Assembly: GCA_964545045.1 (NCBI GenBank)
Contig: CAZJEN010000013.1
Coordinates: 15,983-79,982 of the forward strand
Length of the DNA stretch: 64,000 nucleotides
Source: SIG307 sp964545045
Lineage (GTDB): Bacteria > Bacillota > Clostridia > Lachnospirales > Lachnospiraceae
Direction of reading: 5' to 3'
A program made the position numbers and the translations under genes. The first letter of the stretch is position 1; every line of letters begins with the position of its first letter. Below, in pieces: positions 26,374 through 34,256 of the stretch. Below the pieces are notes generated by a model, which saw only the letters and a list, made by a program, of their open reading frames with translations, had not been told where the DNA came from and ran no database searches.

Positions 26374-27165
26374 ATGAACAAGGATTCTTCTTTCCCACCG
26401 ATGTTGCCTCCTTCCACGGAACTGGGCGCACTTTTATTTGCAGTCCTCCCTTGCCTGCAGGAAACCTATCGTCCTCTGGCATCCTTTGCCTATCATATGA
26501 CCGAACTGACAAGACTAAAAAACATTCCTTCCGTACCACCACTAACAGGGGTGGCCGGAATCGAAGCCCTTATTACGGACAAGGACATTATGCTGCATTC
26601 CCTCTCTTTTTACGGAAAAATGTTCCGGATGCCGCTACTCTCTACCATAGCCACTCTTCTCCAAGGTTTTCAGTTCTACCAAACCTACAAAGACATCCTT
26701 CCCGGACTGTTTTCCGGTATGGGTGGTACCGGCGGGGATCCATCCTCTGCCTTCGGCAACATGGCAGGACTTTTCTCCGGCCTAGGAGGTCTCGGCGGAT
26801 TCGGAAATGTCAACAACACCGAAAGCTCCTCAAACGATTTGTTCTCTATGTTAGGCGGACTGTCACCGGACCTGATGTCTTCTCTGTTTTCCGGCTTGGG
26901 CGGTTCCGGAGGAGCCTTGTCTGCCTGCACCGGTCCTGCTTTCCCTGCTGCGGAAACCTCCGACCACTCTTCAGAAACAGCCGTTTCACCCGATGACAGC
27001 TTCACCGAAGCTCCTGTTCCTCCCGACATCATGCCTTCCGAAACCGCCGAACCGGAGGTTCAACCGGAACCTTCCCCTCCTGCCGACGATTTATACAACA
27101 GCCTTTACTCCTTCCTCACCCCCGAACAGCAAAAGATTTACGAGCAGCTCATGCATACGGATTAG
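26374..27165 (+). CDS. Unknown Gly/Pro-rich protein, first of a plus-strand trio
   Basis: 263 residues, not recognised. Residues 1-120 are helical with hydrophobic patches (ELGALLFAVLPCLQETYRPL), the middle 125-200 is Gly/Ser/Phe-rich with repeats of the form LFSGLGG, residues 210-240 are Pro/Glu/Ser-rich and the end is a helix (SFLTPEQQKIYEQLM). No signal peptide. AAAGGAG before 26374 decides the start; an upstream ATG at 26281 has none. Followed at 47 bp by a small helical protein whose end resembles its own last helix. Confidence 0.65.
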   Translation: MNKDSSFPPMLPPSTELGALLFAVLPCLQETYRPLASFAYHMTELTRLKNIPSVPPLTGVAGIEALITDKDIMLHSLSFYGKMFRMPLLSTIATLLQGFQFYQTYKDILPGLFSGMGGTGGDPSSAFGNMAGLFSGLGGLGGFGNVNNTESSSNDLFSMLGGLSPDLMSSLFSGLGGSGGALSACTGPAFPAAETSDHSSETAVSPDDSFTEAPVPPDIMPSETAEPEVQPEPSPPADDLYNSLYSFLTPEQQKIYEQLMHTD

Positions 27166-27212
27166 CCCTTTTTCATAAGCTGTAATCAAACCATTTGTAA
27201 AAAGGAGTTTCT

Positions 27213-27482
27213 ATGAATCCGGAAACCTTAAAATCATTCCCTGAATACCAAAAACTTTCTCCTGCAAAACAGGCTTTGATTTGCGAAATCGTAAAGGATG
27301 CAGGCAATGCCTCCGGCGATGCCATGCTGCCGATTCTTTTAAAGGCACAGTCCCGTATGAAAGCACAAAACATCCAGTTTACCCAGGAAGAAAGCACCTT
27401 TTTAATGTCTACACTTATGTCGAATTTATCTCCTGCCGAAAAGGCAAAATTTGAGATGTTAAAAAAATTTATGAAAAAGTAA
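27213..27482 (+). CDS. Small helical unknown protein (89 residues)
   Basis: Helical, charged, no membrane segment; ends LSPAEKAKFEMLKKFMKK. The phrase LSPAEKAKFEML parallels LTPEQQKIYEQL at the end of the preceding protein, so the two may share a short helical domain. AAAAAGGAG gives a clear ribosome binding site. It sits between the Gly-rich gene and dedA with short gaps, so the three are likely one operon. Confidence 0.65.
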   Translation: MNPETLKSFPEYQKLSPAKQALICEIVKDAGNASGDAMLPILLKAQSRMKAQNIQFTQEESTFLMSTLMSNLSPAEKAKFEMLKKFMKK

Positions 27483-27500
27483 CGCACCGAAAGGAAGCCT

Positions 27501-28103
27501 ATGGAAACGCTCTTGTCTTTATTTGACCGCTACGGCATTTTTGCCATGATTCTGATTATCTTTCTGGAATATGCCTGCTTCCCGATTTCCAGCGAACTGG
27601 TACTTCCCTTTTCCGGCGCGGTGGCCCGGGCAGAAAATGTATCCTTCTTTCTGCTGCTTCCGCTGTCGGTACTGGCGGGGCTTCTCGGTACCGGTCTTTG
27701 CTACTTAGCGGGACGTCTGGGCGGTGATGCGGTCCTCACAAAGCTTGTAAAACGTTTCCCGAAAACAGAAAAGGCTTTCAACTCTTGCCATGCAAAATTT
27801 GAAAAATACGGCGCAGGAGCAGTCTGTATCGGCAGAGTCATCCCCCTTTGCCGCACCTATATTGCCTTTGTAGCAGGAGCGGTGGGGCAGTCTCCTTCCG
27901 TCTACTTTCCTTACTCCCTCCTGGGTATTACTATATGGAACAGCGCCCTGTTATCTCTCGGCTACTTCTTACAAGATAACTGGGGCGCTGTCTCCGGATA
28001 CTATGACCGATATAAGCAATATTTGATACCGGTACTTATGGGTTTTGTTGTCGTATTTCTCCTACACAAAAGAGCAAAACATCGTGCCTCTCGGGAAGTA
28101 TGA
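27501..28103 (+). CDS. DedA-family membrane protein
   Basis: 200 residues with four to five hydrophobic segments and the DedA motifs EYACFPISSELVLPFSG and GRVIPLCRTYIAFVAG. The Glu and Arg in these motifs are conserved in the family, members of which flip or transport lipid carriers such as undecaprenyl phosphate. Starts 18 bp after the small helical gene. It converges with the sigma factor gene, with only 8 bp between stop codons. Confidence 0.9.
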   Translation: METLLSLFDRYGIFAMILIIFLEYACFPISSELVLPFSGAVARAENVSFFLLLPLSVLAGLLGTGLCYLAGRLGGDAVLTKLVKRFPKTEKAFNSCHAKFEKYGAGAVCIGRVIPLCRTYIAFVAGAVGQSPSVYFPYSLLGITIWNSALLSLGYFLQDNWGAVSGYYDRYKQYLIPVLMGFVVVFLLHKRAKHRASREV

Positions 28104-28111
28104 TGCCGGTC

Positions 28112-29482
28112 TTACTTCTCCCAATCCACATACATCGGGGTCAAAAACTCTCCCTCCGCACTATCCTTTGGGACATAGAGCAAGTCATCCTTAAAAGCAA
28201 GCAGAGAGGTCACATATTGCATAGCGTACAAGGACTGCACAAACGGCAATCTGCTAACTTCCTTTAAGTGCTTCGGCAGCTTCTCTCCATGCAGCTTCTT
28301 AAGTTCCTCCTTAAGCCGTGCGTACCCAGGCTGAAGCTTTGCCGCAATGTCTGCAAAGACCTCTGTGTACAAAGCTTTCAGCTGTGTACCGGTCATAACT
28401 ACAAACTGCGGAACTACCCTTTCTCCCTGCACTCTCACGTAACCCTGTTCCACAAGCTTTGCCAGGTCATGCTTACGCTCCTCCCCCACAAAGGAAATAT
28501 CGAACTCCTTACTCACAAGCTCTACAAGTAGCCGGTTCATCCGATCATTCTCCGGGGTAAACCGGTCTATCATGTCAATAATACCGGAGTATTCGAAATT
28601 GTAAAGTCCGAACCAGGAAAATCCTTCGTCCTTTAACGGCCCGTTATAAGCAAAACCACGGTTGTCCACTTCCCACGACTGAATCAGGTCACTGTCATCC
28701 AGATATCCTAACGGGAAATACCTTCCGCCGTCCGGACGAATCGGATGCTCCAGCTTTCTGTCTTCATCTTCATACTGATAATACCCGCAAAAGGTATAAA
28801 TCAGTACCCACAGTAGTTTCTCCATCGGCAAATCACTTCCGTGAAATCCCACCGCACGGATTTTATCCTCTGCCTCTAAAAGCCCCTTTACAATTACATC
28901 CGACACCTGCTTCCGGAGCCTGCCGTACACCTTATAGCACTCCTGCTTTTCGGTTTGACGTTTCATATCCTCTGCCATCTCCTTTTTCAATTTCTGTCTC
29001 GTATCATGAAGATGCCATTTCACGGCACTTTCGCTGATACCGAGCTTTTCTGCGATTGTCTTCTGAGGCAGTCCGTCAATGTAAAAGGTAACCAAAATCT
29101 CCCGTTGCAAATAATTTAGTCTGCTGACCTGTTTGCGGAGCTGTGTAATCATCAGCTTCTGCTCTTCCCTCTCTGCCAGTTCTCCCGCAAAGTCGGATTC
29201 GTCACGCAAATCCTCCTCTAAAGGGCACATCACATAATGCGCACTCTTCCGCAAACTATGGCACCATACATACCGGGCAATCTTCCATACAAAATGCTCC
29301 ACCTGCTCGATTCGTTTCCCTTCCGCGGTGCTTTTCTGTATGGCAGAAAAAATCTGTACCATCACTTCCTGAGTCAGTTCCTCCGCCCGGTCGCTGTCTC
29401 CGCACTTTTTGTACGCCCATTTTAAAATCTGTAACGAGTATTCTTTTGTAATTTCTTCAAACAATTGATTTTTCACTTGCAA
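28112..29482 (-). CDS. ECF-type sigma factor with a 270-residue C-terminal extension
   Basis: 456 residues. Residues 1-90 hold sigma region 2 (DRAEELTQEVMVQIFSAI), 110-170 region 4 with the helix-turn-helix LPQKTIAEKLGISESAVKWHL. A typical ECF factor would end here, but about 270 further residues follow, aromatic-rich and unrecognised, perhaps a built-in sensor or anti-sigma-like domain. The start is TTG: GGAGG lies 6 bases upstream, whereas a GTG two codons later would be 12 bases away. No separate anti-sigma gene is adjacent. Confidence 0.8.
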   Translation of the reverse strand: MQVKNQLFEEITKEYSLQILKWAYKKCGDSDRAEELTQEVMVQIFSAIQKSTAEGKRIEQVEHFVWKIARYVWCHSLRKSAHYVMCPLEEDLRDESDFAGELAEREEQKLMITQLRKQVSRLNYLQREILVTFYIDGLPQKTIAEKLGISESAVKWHLHDTRQKLKKEMAEDMKRQTEKQECYKVYGRLRKQVSDVIVKGLLEAEDKIRAVGFHGSDLPMEKLLWVLIYTFCGYYQYEDEDRKLEHPIRPDGGRYFPLGYLDDSDLIQSWEVDNRGFAYNGPLKDEGFSWFGLYNFEYSGIIDMIDRFTPENDRMNRLLVELVSKEFDISFVGEERKHDLAKLVEQGYVRVQGERVVPQFVVMTGTQLKALYTEVFADIAAKLQPGYARLKEELKKLHGEKLPKHLKEVSRLPFVQSLYAMQYVTSLLAFKDDLLYVPKDSAEGEFLTPMYVDWEK

Positions 29483-29516
29483 GTCCTGCCTCCGTAATTC
29501 CTTTTTTCACAGCTGT

Positions 29517-29531
29517 TCACTTAATAAGTGA
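29517..29531. promoter_or_regulatory. 15-bp palindrome upstream of the sigma factor gene
   Basis: TCACTTAATAAGTGA is a perfect palindrome about a central base, 35 bp before the TTG start of the sigma gene and downstream of the DUF4143 stop. A second, shorter palindrome ACTTGCAAGT covers the start codon. Either an operator or an RNA hairpin; no T-run follows, so a terminator is unlikely. Confidence 0.4.
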
Positions 29532-29560
29532 CAGGAGATGGGCAAAGGTTAGGAAAAAAA

Positions 29561-30910
29561 TTAAAATCGTAAACTTTTATCATTTGTTGCAACATCAAAA
29601 AACATAATATAATAAATCGGAATGTAGATAATCTTCCCCTTCCGCATAACCTCTCTTTCATTTGATACAACGAACGCTTTTTGAATATGATAATCCTCAT
29701 TCTGAACAAATGCATTCAACGCACTGTGCACAGTATAATCTTTTCCGGATTTCACCTCAATCGGCACAGCGGAAAGGCTGTCATAATCATCAATGAGATA
29801 GTCCACCTCTCCCTTACTTCGATTATCATAGTAGAACAATTTATGACCGTGGGCAATTAACTCACTCGCTACTGCCGTTTCGTATACCGCACCCATATTG
29901 ATACTTCTTGTATCATCCAGAATCGCCCGGATATTATTTCCATATAAAATCCCGGTAAGAATCCCCACATCATTTAAATACAGCTTCAGTAAATTTTTTC
30001 CCGTAGATTCGATAAGAGGAAATACAGGAGTAGAAATTGCCTGCACGTTGAGTGCTATCCCTGCACTGATGAGATAATCAAACTCATCCTGATAATCATT
30101 GAAGGTTTTTCCTCTTTTATTCTCAATGTTTTGTGCCACAATACGCTTCTTCTTATTCTCCATATTGGACGGAATAAGATCGTAGATTCTACGAATTTTC
30201 AGCTTCTTTTCCTCATCATACTTAGAGGCATCCGCCGCATAATAATCACGGATTTCATTTTGAATCTCCCGCACGGATTGAATGTTTTTTTCCTCCAGAT
30301 ACGAATTCACCGCATCCGGTAACCCTCCCACAAGCAAAAACTTCCGGAACAGCTCCATCATCTTGTTATGCATCGACTCCTCCAACGCCTCCAACCGCTC
30401 GAACTTTTTCCGCATGGAAGAAATAACCAACTCATTCATTCCGTTGGCATACAAAAATTCCTCAAAATCCAGAGGAAACATTCTTACCTTGCGAATACTT
30501 CCCATCGGAATCGAAGTGGTCTGTGATAGTGTAACGCCGAGAAGCGAACCACTTGCGATGTACGTAAACTTATTATCCTGCACCAAAAATTTCAATAATG
30601 TAAGCAGGTGCGGATATGCCTGAATTTCATCAATAAAAATCAGAGTATTCTCTTTCTCTTTCATTTTACTGCCATGTAACATGCTAACCTGTAGATAAAA
30701 ATCTTCCACGGTTTTCGTATTTGCAAAAAGCCCGTCTCCCAATAAATCTTCTACCATATTGATTTCAACAAAATTCTCGAAAAGCTTCTTTCCTACATAA
30801 CGAATAATATACGTCTTTCCAACCTGACGTGCACCGTCAATCAAAAGTACCTTTGGAGAATCGGATTTTAAATGCTCCTCTATCAATGACTCTATCTTTC
30901 GGTATAACAT
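29561..30910 (-). CDS. AAA ATPase with DUF4143 domain
   Basis: 449 residues. N-terminal AAA domain with Walker A DGARQVGKTY (about 25-34) and Walker B TLIFIDEIQAYPHL, then a C-terminal DUF4143 domain with nuclease-like elements (EVKSGKDY near the end). Family members are widespread in gut bacteria and archaea and their function is unsettled; the EVKSGK motif resembles restriction-endonuclease folds. The start at 30910 has GGAGGTG upstream. Its promoter is built into a 33-bp repeat array. Confidence 0.88.
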   Translation of the reverse strand: MLYRKIESLIEEHLKSDSPKVLLIDGARQVGKTYIIRYVGKKLFENFVEINMVEDLLGDGLFANTKTVEDFYLQVSMLHGSKMKEKENTLIFIDEIQAYPHLLTLLKFLVQDNKFTYIASGSLLGVTLSQTTSIPMGSIRKVRMFPLDFEEFLYANGMNELVISSMRKKFERLEALEESMHNKMMELFRKFLLVGGLPDAVNSYLEEKNIQSVREIQNEIRDYYAADASKYDEEKKLKIRRIYDLIPSNMENKKKRIVAQNIENKRGKTFNDYQDEFDYLISAGIALNVQAISTPVFPLIESTGKNLLKLYLNDVGILTGILYGNNIRAILDDTRSINMGAVYETAVASELIAHGHKLFYYDNRSKGEVDYLIDDYDSLSAVPIEVKSGKDYTVHSALNAFVQNEDYHIQKAFVVSNEREVMRKGKIIYIPIYYIMFFDVATNDKSLRF

Positions 30911-30926
30911 AAAAACACCTCCATAC

Positions 30927-31037
30927 TGACATTTCAATTATATTATACCCTGTTTTTTATGACATTTCAATATCTTTTCACTTTGGTTTTTATGACATTT
31001 CAATGCAAATATCACTCTACCTTTGTGATATTTCAAA
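30927..31037 (-). repeat. Four direct repeats at exact 33-bp spacing, overlapping the DUF4143 promoter
   Basis: Minus-strand ATTGAAATGTCA occurs at 30938-30927, 30971-30960 and 31004-30993, with a degenerate copy TTTGAAATATCA at 31037-31026; each copy is 33 bp from the next. Copy 2 supplies TTGAAA (30970-30965), which with a 17-bp spacer and TATAAT (30947-30942) forms the promoter of the ATPase gene. Copy 1 abuts the ribosome binding site. Confidence 0.85.
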
Positions 31038-31040
31038 AAA

Positions 31041-31077
31041 AATCTCTCTCAGACCTGTTGCAAGGTCCAAGGGAGGC
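31041..31077 (-). terminator. Terminator retained behind the sugar kinase relic
   Basis: On the minus strand CCTCCCTTGGACCT, loop TGCAAC, AGGTCTGAGAG, followed by eight T (31040-31032). It sits just beyond the relic's stop codon and just before the outermost 33-bp repeat. Confidence 0.7.
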
Positions 31078-31087
31078 TTTTCTTTAT

Positions 31088-31246
31088 CTATTTCCCGGCC
31101 GTCTCCATAAGTATCTTCACTTGCTCCATTGTCGGCGGATTCAGTGGCAACGGGAATCCGGAAATCGCAATGGCGGAGCAGGCATTTGAAAAGCGTACCA
31201 GCTCATCGTCCTTCATGCCATGGAGCAAAGCATAAACGCAGCCTGC
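31088..31246 (-). pseudogene. 3' relic of a PfkB-family carbohydrate kinase
   Basis: Translating 31246 to 31088 gives about 52 residues: AGCVYALLHGMKDDEL, then RFSNACSAIAISGFPLP and PTMEQVKILMETAG before a TAG stop. This is the C-terminal end of PfkB sugar kinases (A-G-x-x-x-A-L-L-x-G, later F-A-N-A-C-x-A-I-A). No start codon or upstream body exists; the acetyltransferase stop codon at 31249-31247 abuts it. A deletion or replacement apparently removed the rest of the kinase. Confidence 0.8.
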
Positions 31247-32173
31247 TTATTTTTTATAAATCAAAGAATACACTTTTGTATCATATCCTATCTTCTTATA
31301 AAACTCATTTCCTCCACCGGTCAGAAATCTGCCGCCCATCTCCTTAAATGTCCGGTAATGCTTGGTCAGTGCCGCTGCTGCCAAGCCCCGGTGCTGGTAT
31401 TCCGGTATAGTACATAAAGGCTCCAGATAAGCAAGCTTATTTTCCTCTCCCCACCACATGCCGGCAAAACACGCATATTCTCCGTTTTCGTCAGCAATGG
31501 CAACGCTGTATTCATAAGTGGAATGGGGCGGCGGCGCCATCACGTTTCCCCAAACTCCCAGATAGGACTTGTATGTACTCCAGTCCGCACTCTCATTCGG
31601 AACAGTCCAGTTTTCAAACGGTCCCAATTCCCATTCGTTAAAGCTTTTCCACATACACCTTGCCAGTTTTAACGCATCAATTTCCTCCGGCTCCACAAAA
31701 TGAAAACCTTCCGGAAGTTCATAATTCAAGGATGATTTTGTCATATCCAACCGATATTCCCGTTCTTTATCACTCAGCTTATACCCATACTTTTCGGCAG
31801 CCTCCATCAGCGCCGTCTGACATTCCGAAAAGACAAACTCTTTTTCTCCAAGATACGACGGAAACGCTTCGTCCGCATAGGCTATCATCTCCTCCGCCAA
31901 CTGTTCATAACCCTGGCGCAACACAAAGTGAATGTTGGTTACTGGATTTTCATAAAAAACAAATCCAACCACCACATCCTCATCCAGCCAAAAACGGCAT
32001 AAATGCAAATAATTTTTATCCATCCACATAGAAGTTAACGCATATTCAAAAAACGGTGCCTCCACACTTTCCGTCCCTTTATCATCCACCGCCTCATAGG
32101 CTTCTACCATAAAATCCCACGCCATATTGACATCCGAAAGCACCTGAAACTGCTTTGTCGTTATCTTTCCCAT
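31247..32173 (-). CDS. GNAT-family N-acetyltransferase
   Basis: 308 residues. The C-terminal GNAT domain has the acetyl-CoA motif YQHRGLAAAAL followed by GGRFLTGGGNEFYKKIGY; the N-terminal half looks like a second, diverged GNAT fold. Substrate unknown. Its stop codon touches the sugar-kinase relic, so its present downstream context is the product of a rearrangement. Confidence 0.82.
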   Translation of the reverse strand: MGKITTKQFQVLSDVNMAWDFMVEAYEAVDDKGTESVEAPFFEYALTSMWMDKNYLHLCRFWLDEDVVVGFVFYENPVTNIHFVLRQGYEQLAEEMIAYADEAFPSYLGEKEFVFSECQTALMEAAEKYGYKLSDKEREYRLDMTKSSLNYELPEGFHFVEPEEIDALKLARCMWKSFNEWELGPFENWTVPNESADWSTYKSYLGVWGNVMAPPPHSTYEYSVAIADENGEYACFAGMWWGEENKLAYLEPLCTIPEYQHRGLAAAALTKHYRTFKEMGGRFLTGGGNEFYKKIGYDTKVYSLIYKK

Positions 32174-32267
32174 AAAATATTCCTTCTTTCGTTTTTTAAA
32201 CTAACTTATAAGTAATTTACTTTAGAGTTAATTACTCTTATGACATCTTATAGAGCTTGCACTCATA

Positions 32268-33122
32268 TCACTTTATAAACTCTAATTTCCCACCAATCAG
32301 AATCCCCTTTGCATCCGTCCCGTGTCCGATCTTTCTTGTAACCGCTATCGGTACTTCTTTGCCTGCAATCCTCTTCACAAGCTCTTCTATCCCCGGTGTG
32401 CACTTCTCGGATTCCATTTCCGTAAAGGTTCCCAAAAGAATCCCTGCCACTTTTTCAAAAGCTCCTAATTGCTGTAGCTGACACAAGTATGTCTCCATCT
32501 TGGCAACGGTTCCGCTATAGCTTTCCAAAAGCAATATCTTACCGCTCAAATCCGGCATATACTCCGTTCCCGCCAGCTTTAAAAAGCACCGGATATTTCC
32601 TCCTACCACAACTCCGTGCATCTCCCTCTGTTGAATAAACTCATACTCCCATTCAAACAAATTCGTACCGCTTTGCAAAACGGTATTTCTAAAATCAGTA
32701 ATTTGGACTTCTTTGCAATCATAGAGCAGATTTCGGATTTGATACAGCACGGAAGCCTTCCCCGTTTTCGCATAAATGGCATTCAACACCGTCGTCAAGT
32801 CACTGTAACCCCAAAACAATTTCGAACTGTTTGCTATAATATCATAGTCAAGATAAGGCAATATTCCATTTGCCACATCCCCGCCGGAAATATCGAAGAT
32901 TCCCTTTATGGAATCATCCTGGTAGAACTCCATCAAGGCATCCGCCCGTTCCCTTGCAGTCCCACTGAACACATCCTCTTTCTCGTAAATGTATTTACTG
33001 AATACAGGCTGTAAACCCATCTCCCGTAATGTAGTCTCCAGACATTTCAACTTTTCCGCGTAGTATTGTTTCTGTCCGTTGGAACAACAGACAATACCGA
33101 TTTTATCTCCGCTATTTAACAT
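32268..33122 (-). CDS. S66 peptidase (LD-carboxypeptidase / MccF-like)
   Basis: 284 residues. The Ser-Glu-His set of family S66 is visible: nucleophile Ser in FWGYSDLT, Glu in LLLESY and His in KIGHGTDAKG. Members cut L,D-peptide bonds in recycled murein peptides or hydrolyse microcin-type aminoacyl-nucleotides. No signal peptide, so cytoplasmic. The start is ATG at 33122; the GTG at 33137 overlaps the GAGGTG ribosome binding site. Confidence 0.88.
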   Translation of the reverse strand: MLNSGDKIGIVCCSNGQKQYYAEKLKCLETTLREMGLQPVFSKYIYEKEDVFSGTARERADALMEFYQDDSIKGIFDISGGDVANGILPYLDYDIIANSSKLFWGYSDLTTVLNAIYAKTGKASVLYQIRNLLYDCKEVQITDFRNTVLQSGTNLFEWEYEFIQQREMHGVVVGGNIRCFLKLAGTEYMPDLSGKILLLESYSGTVAKMETYLCQLQQLGAFEKVAGILLGTFTEMESEKCTPGIEELVKRIAGKEVPIAVTRKIGHGTDAKGILIGGKLEFIK

Positions 33123-33149
33123 TCCGTAACACCTCACTGTGACAAACTA

Positions 33150-33190
33150 AAAACGCTTCCCCGGAACAATTTCAATTCCAAGGAAGCGTC
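33150..33190 (-). terminator. Terminator after pyrF
   Basis: ACGCTTCC and GGAAGCGT arms at 33153-33160 and 33182-33189 with inner GGAA/TTCC pairing, then TTTTTAG on the minus strand. Lies 11 bp beyond the pyrF stop codon. Confidence 0.8.
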
Positions 33191-33200
33191 GCTTTACATT

Positions 33201-34124
33201 TTACTTTCTTAACGCACTTGCAATGTCCTCGCGCATGTCGATCACAGCCTGTCTGGATGCGTCTGCGAAGTTCTCTTCCCCAAACTTTGCGTAAGCCTCC
33301 TGCTTGTAAGCTGCAATAATACCACGGGAGGAGTTTACGATAGCACCGAGACCGTCTTCATTGAAGTAGTGAACCAGGTCAGCCGCTTTACCGCCCTGTG
33401 CACCGTAGCCCGGTACAAGGATGAAGCTCTTCGGCATAATCTTACGAAGCACCTTACCCATTTCCGGATAAGTTGCACCTACTACCGCACCGATGTTGCT
33501 GTAGTCGCCGTCCATGCAGTCAGCACCCCACTCGGCCACCTTTTCACCGACGTACTCGTACAGCGGTCTGCCGTCGATTAAGCGATCCTGGAACTCACCG
33601 CTGGACGGATTGGAGGTCTTAACAAGGATAAATAATCCCTTATTCTCTTCCTTACAAATCTTTACGAACGGATTCACACCGTCACTGCCGAGATACGGAT
33701 TTACCGTAACAAAATCTTCGTCAAACGGATAGTAGCTCTTGCTGCCTACCGCAACCTTACCGAGATGCCCTACTGCGTAAGCTTCGGAGGTGGAACCGAT
33801 GTCACCGCGCTTAATATCGCCGATAACCACAAGGCCCTTTTCCTTACAATACTCCACAGTCTTCTTGAAGGCAATGAGGCCCGGAATACCGAACTGCTCA
33901 TACATTGCCACCTGCGGCTTTACAGCCGGAATCAAATCATAGGTAGCATCCACAATGGCCTTATTGAACTGCCAGATTGCTTCTGCTGCACCCTCTAAGG
34001 TCTCGCCAAACTCTGCGAATGCCTTTTCCTTTACCTGGTTCGGTACATAGGAAAGCATCGGGTCAAGTCCCACAACAATCGGTGCATTTGTCTTCTGAAT
34101 CTTCGTAATAAGCTCTTTTACCAT
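33201..34124 (-). CDS. pyrF: Orotidine 5'-phosphate decarboxylase (type 2)
   Basis: 307 residues, the longer type 2 form. Active-site segment VVIGDIKRGDIGSTSEAYA contains the catalytic Asp-Lys-Asp array; VGLDPML is at the N-terminus and PGYGAQGG near the phosphate site. Last step of UMP synthesis. It has its own promoter 132 bp after pyrC and its own terminator. Start with AAAGGAGACTACT upstream. Confidence 0.95.
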   Translation of the reverse strand: MVKELITKIQKTNAPIVVGLDPMLSYVPNQVKEKAFAEFGETLEGAAEAIWQFNKAIVDATYDLIPAVKPQVAMYEQFGIPGLIAFKKTVEYCKEKGLVVIGDIKRGDIGSTSEAYAVGHLGKVAVGSKSYYPFDEDFVTVNPYLGSDGVNPFVKICKEENKGLFILVKTSNPSSGEFQDRLIDGRPLYEYVGEKVAEWGADCMDGDYSNIGAVVGATYPEMGKVLRKIMPKSFILVPGYGAQGGKAADLVHYFNEDGLGAIVNSSRGIIAAYKQEAYAKFGEENFADASRQAVIDMREDIASALRK

Positions 34125-34199
34125 AGTAGTCTCCTTTTTCTGCCCTCCGGCAGTTGTTTTCTTATAAACGGCCTATCCCGTTTGCACATTCTTTCGAAC

Positions 34200-34228
34200 A
34201 TTTTAGCACAGAAAGCTGTCTTTCGCAA
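34200..34228 (-). promoter_or_regulatory. Promoter of pyrF
   Basis: TTGCGA (34228-34223), 17-bp spacer, TAAAAT (34205-34200) on the minus strand, about 75 bp before the start codon. No PyrR attenuator hairpins are evident in the leader. Confidence 0.6.
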
Positions 34229-34256
34229 GCCCTGTTACTGTAAGAATGCTTCGATA

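Noticed and set aside
26685..27032. 115-residue open frame on the minus strand
   Set aside because: It is the antisense of the Gly/Pro-rich plus-strand gene; no ribosome binding site and a composition explained by the other strand.
29517..29531. Terminator after the DUF4143 gene
   Set aside because: Palindrome lacks a following T-run on the minus strand; recorded as a possible operator instead.
30927..31037. Possible CRISPR array
   Set aside because: Only four 12-bp repeats with 21-bp intervals, too short for CRISPR, no cas genes, and the repeats overlap a promoter.
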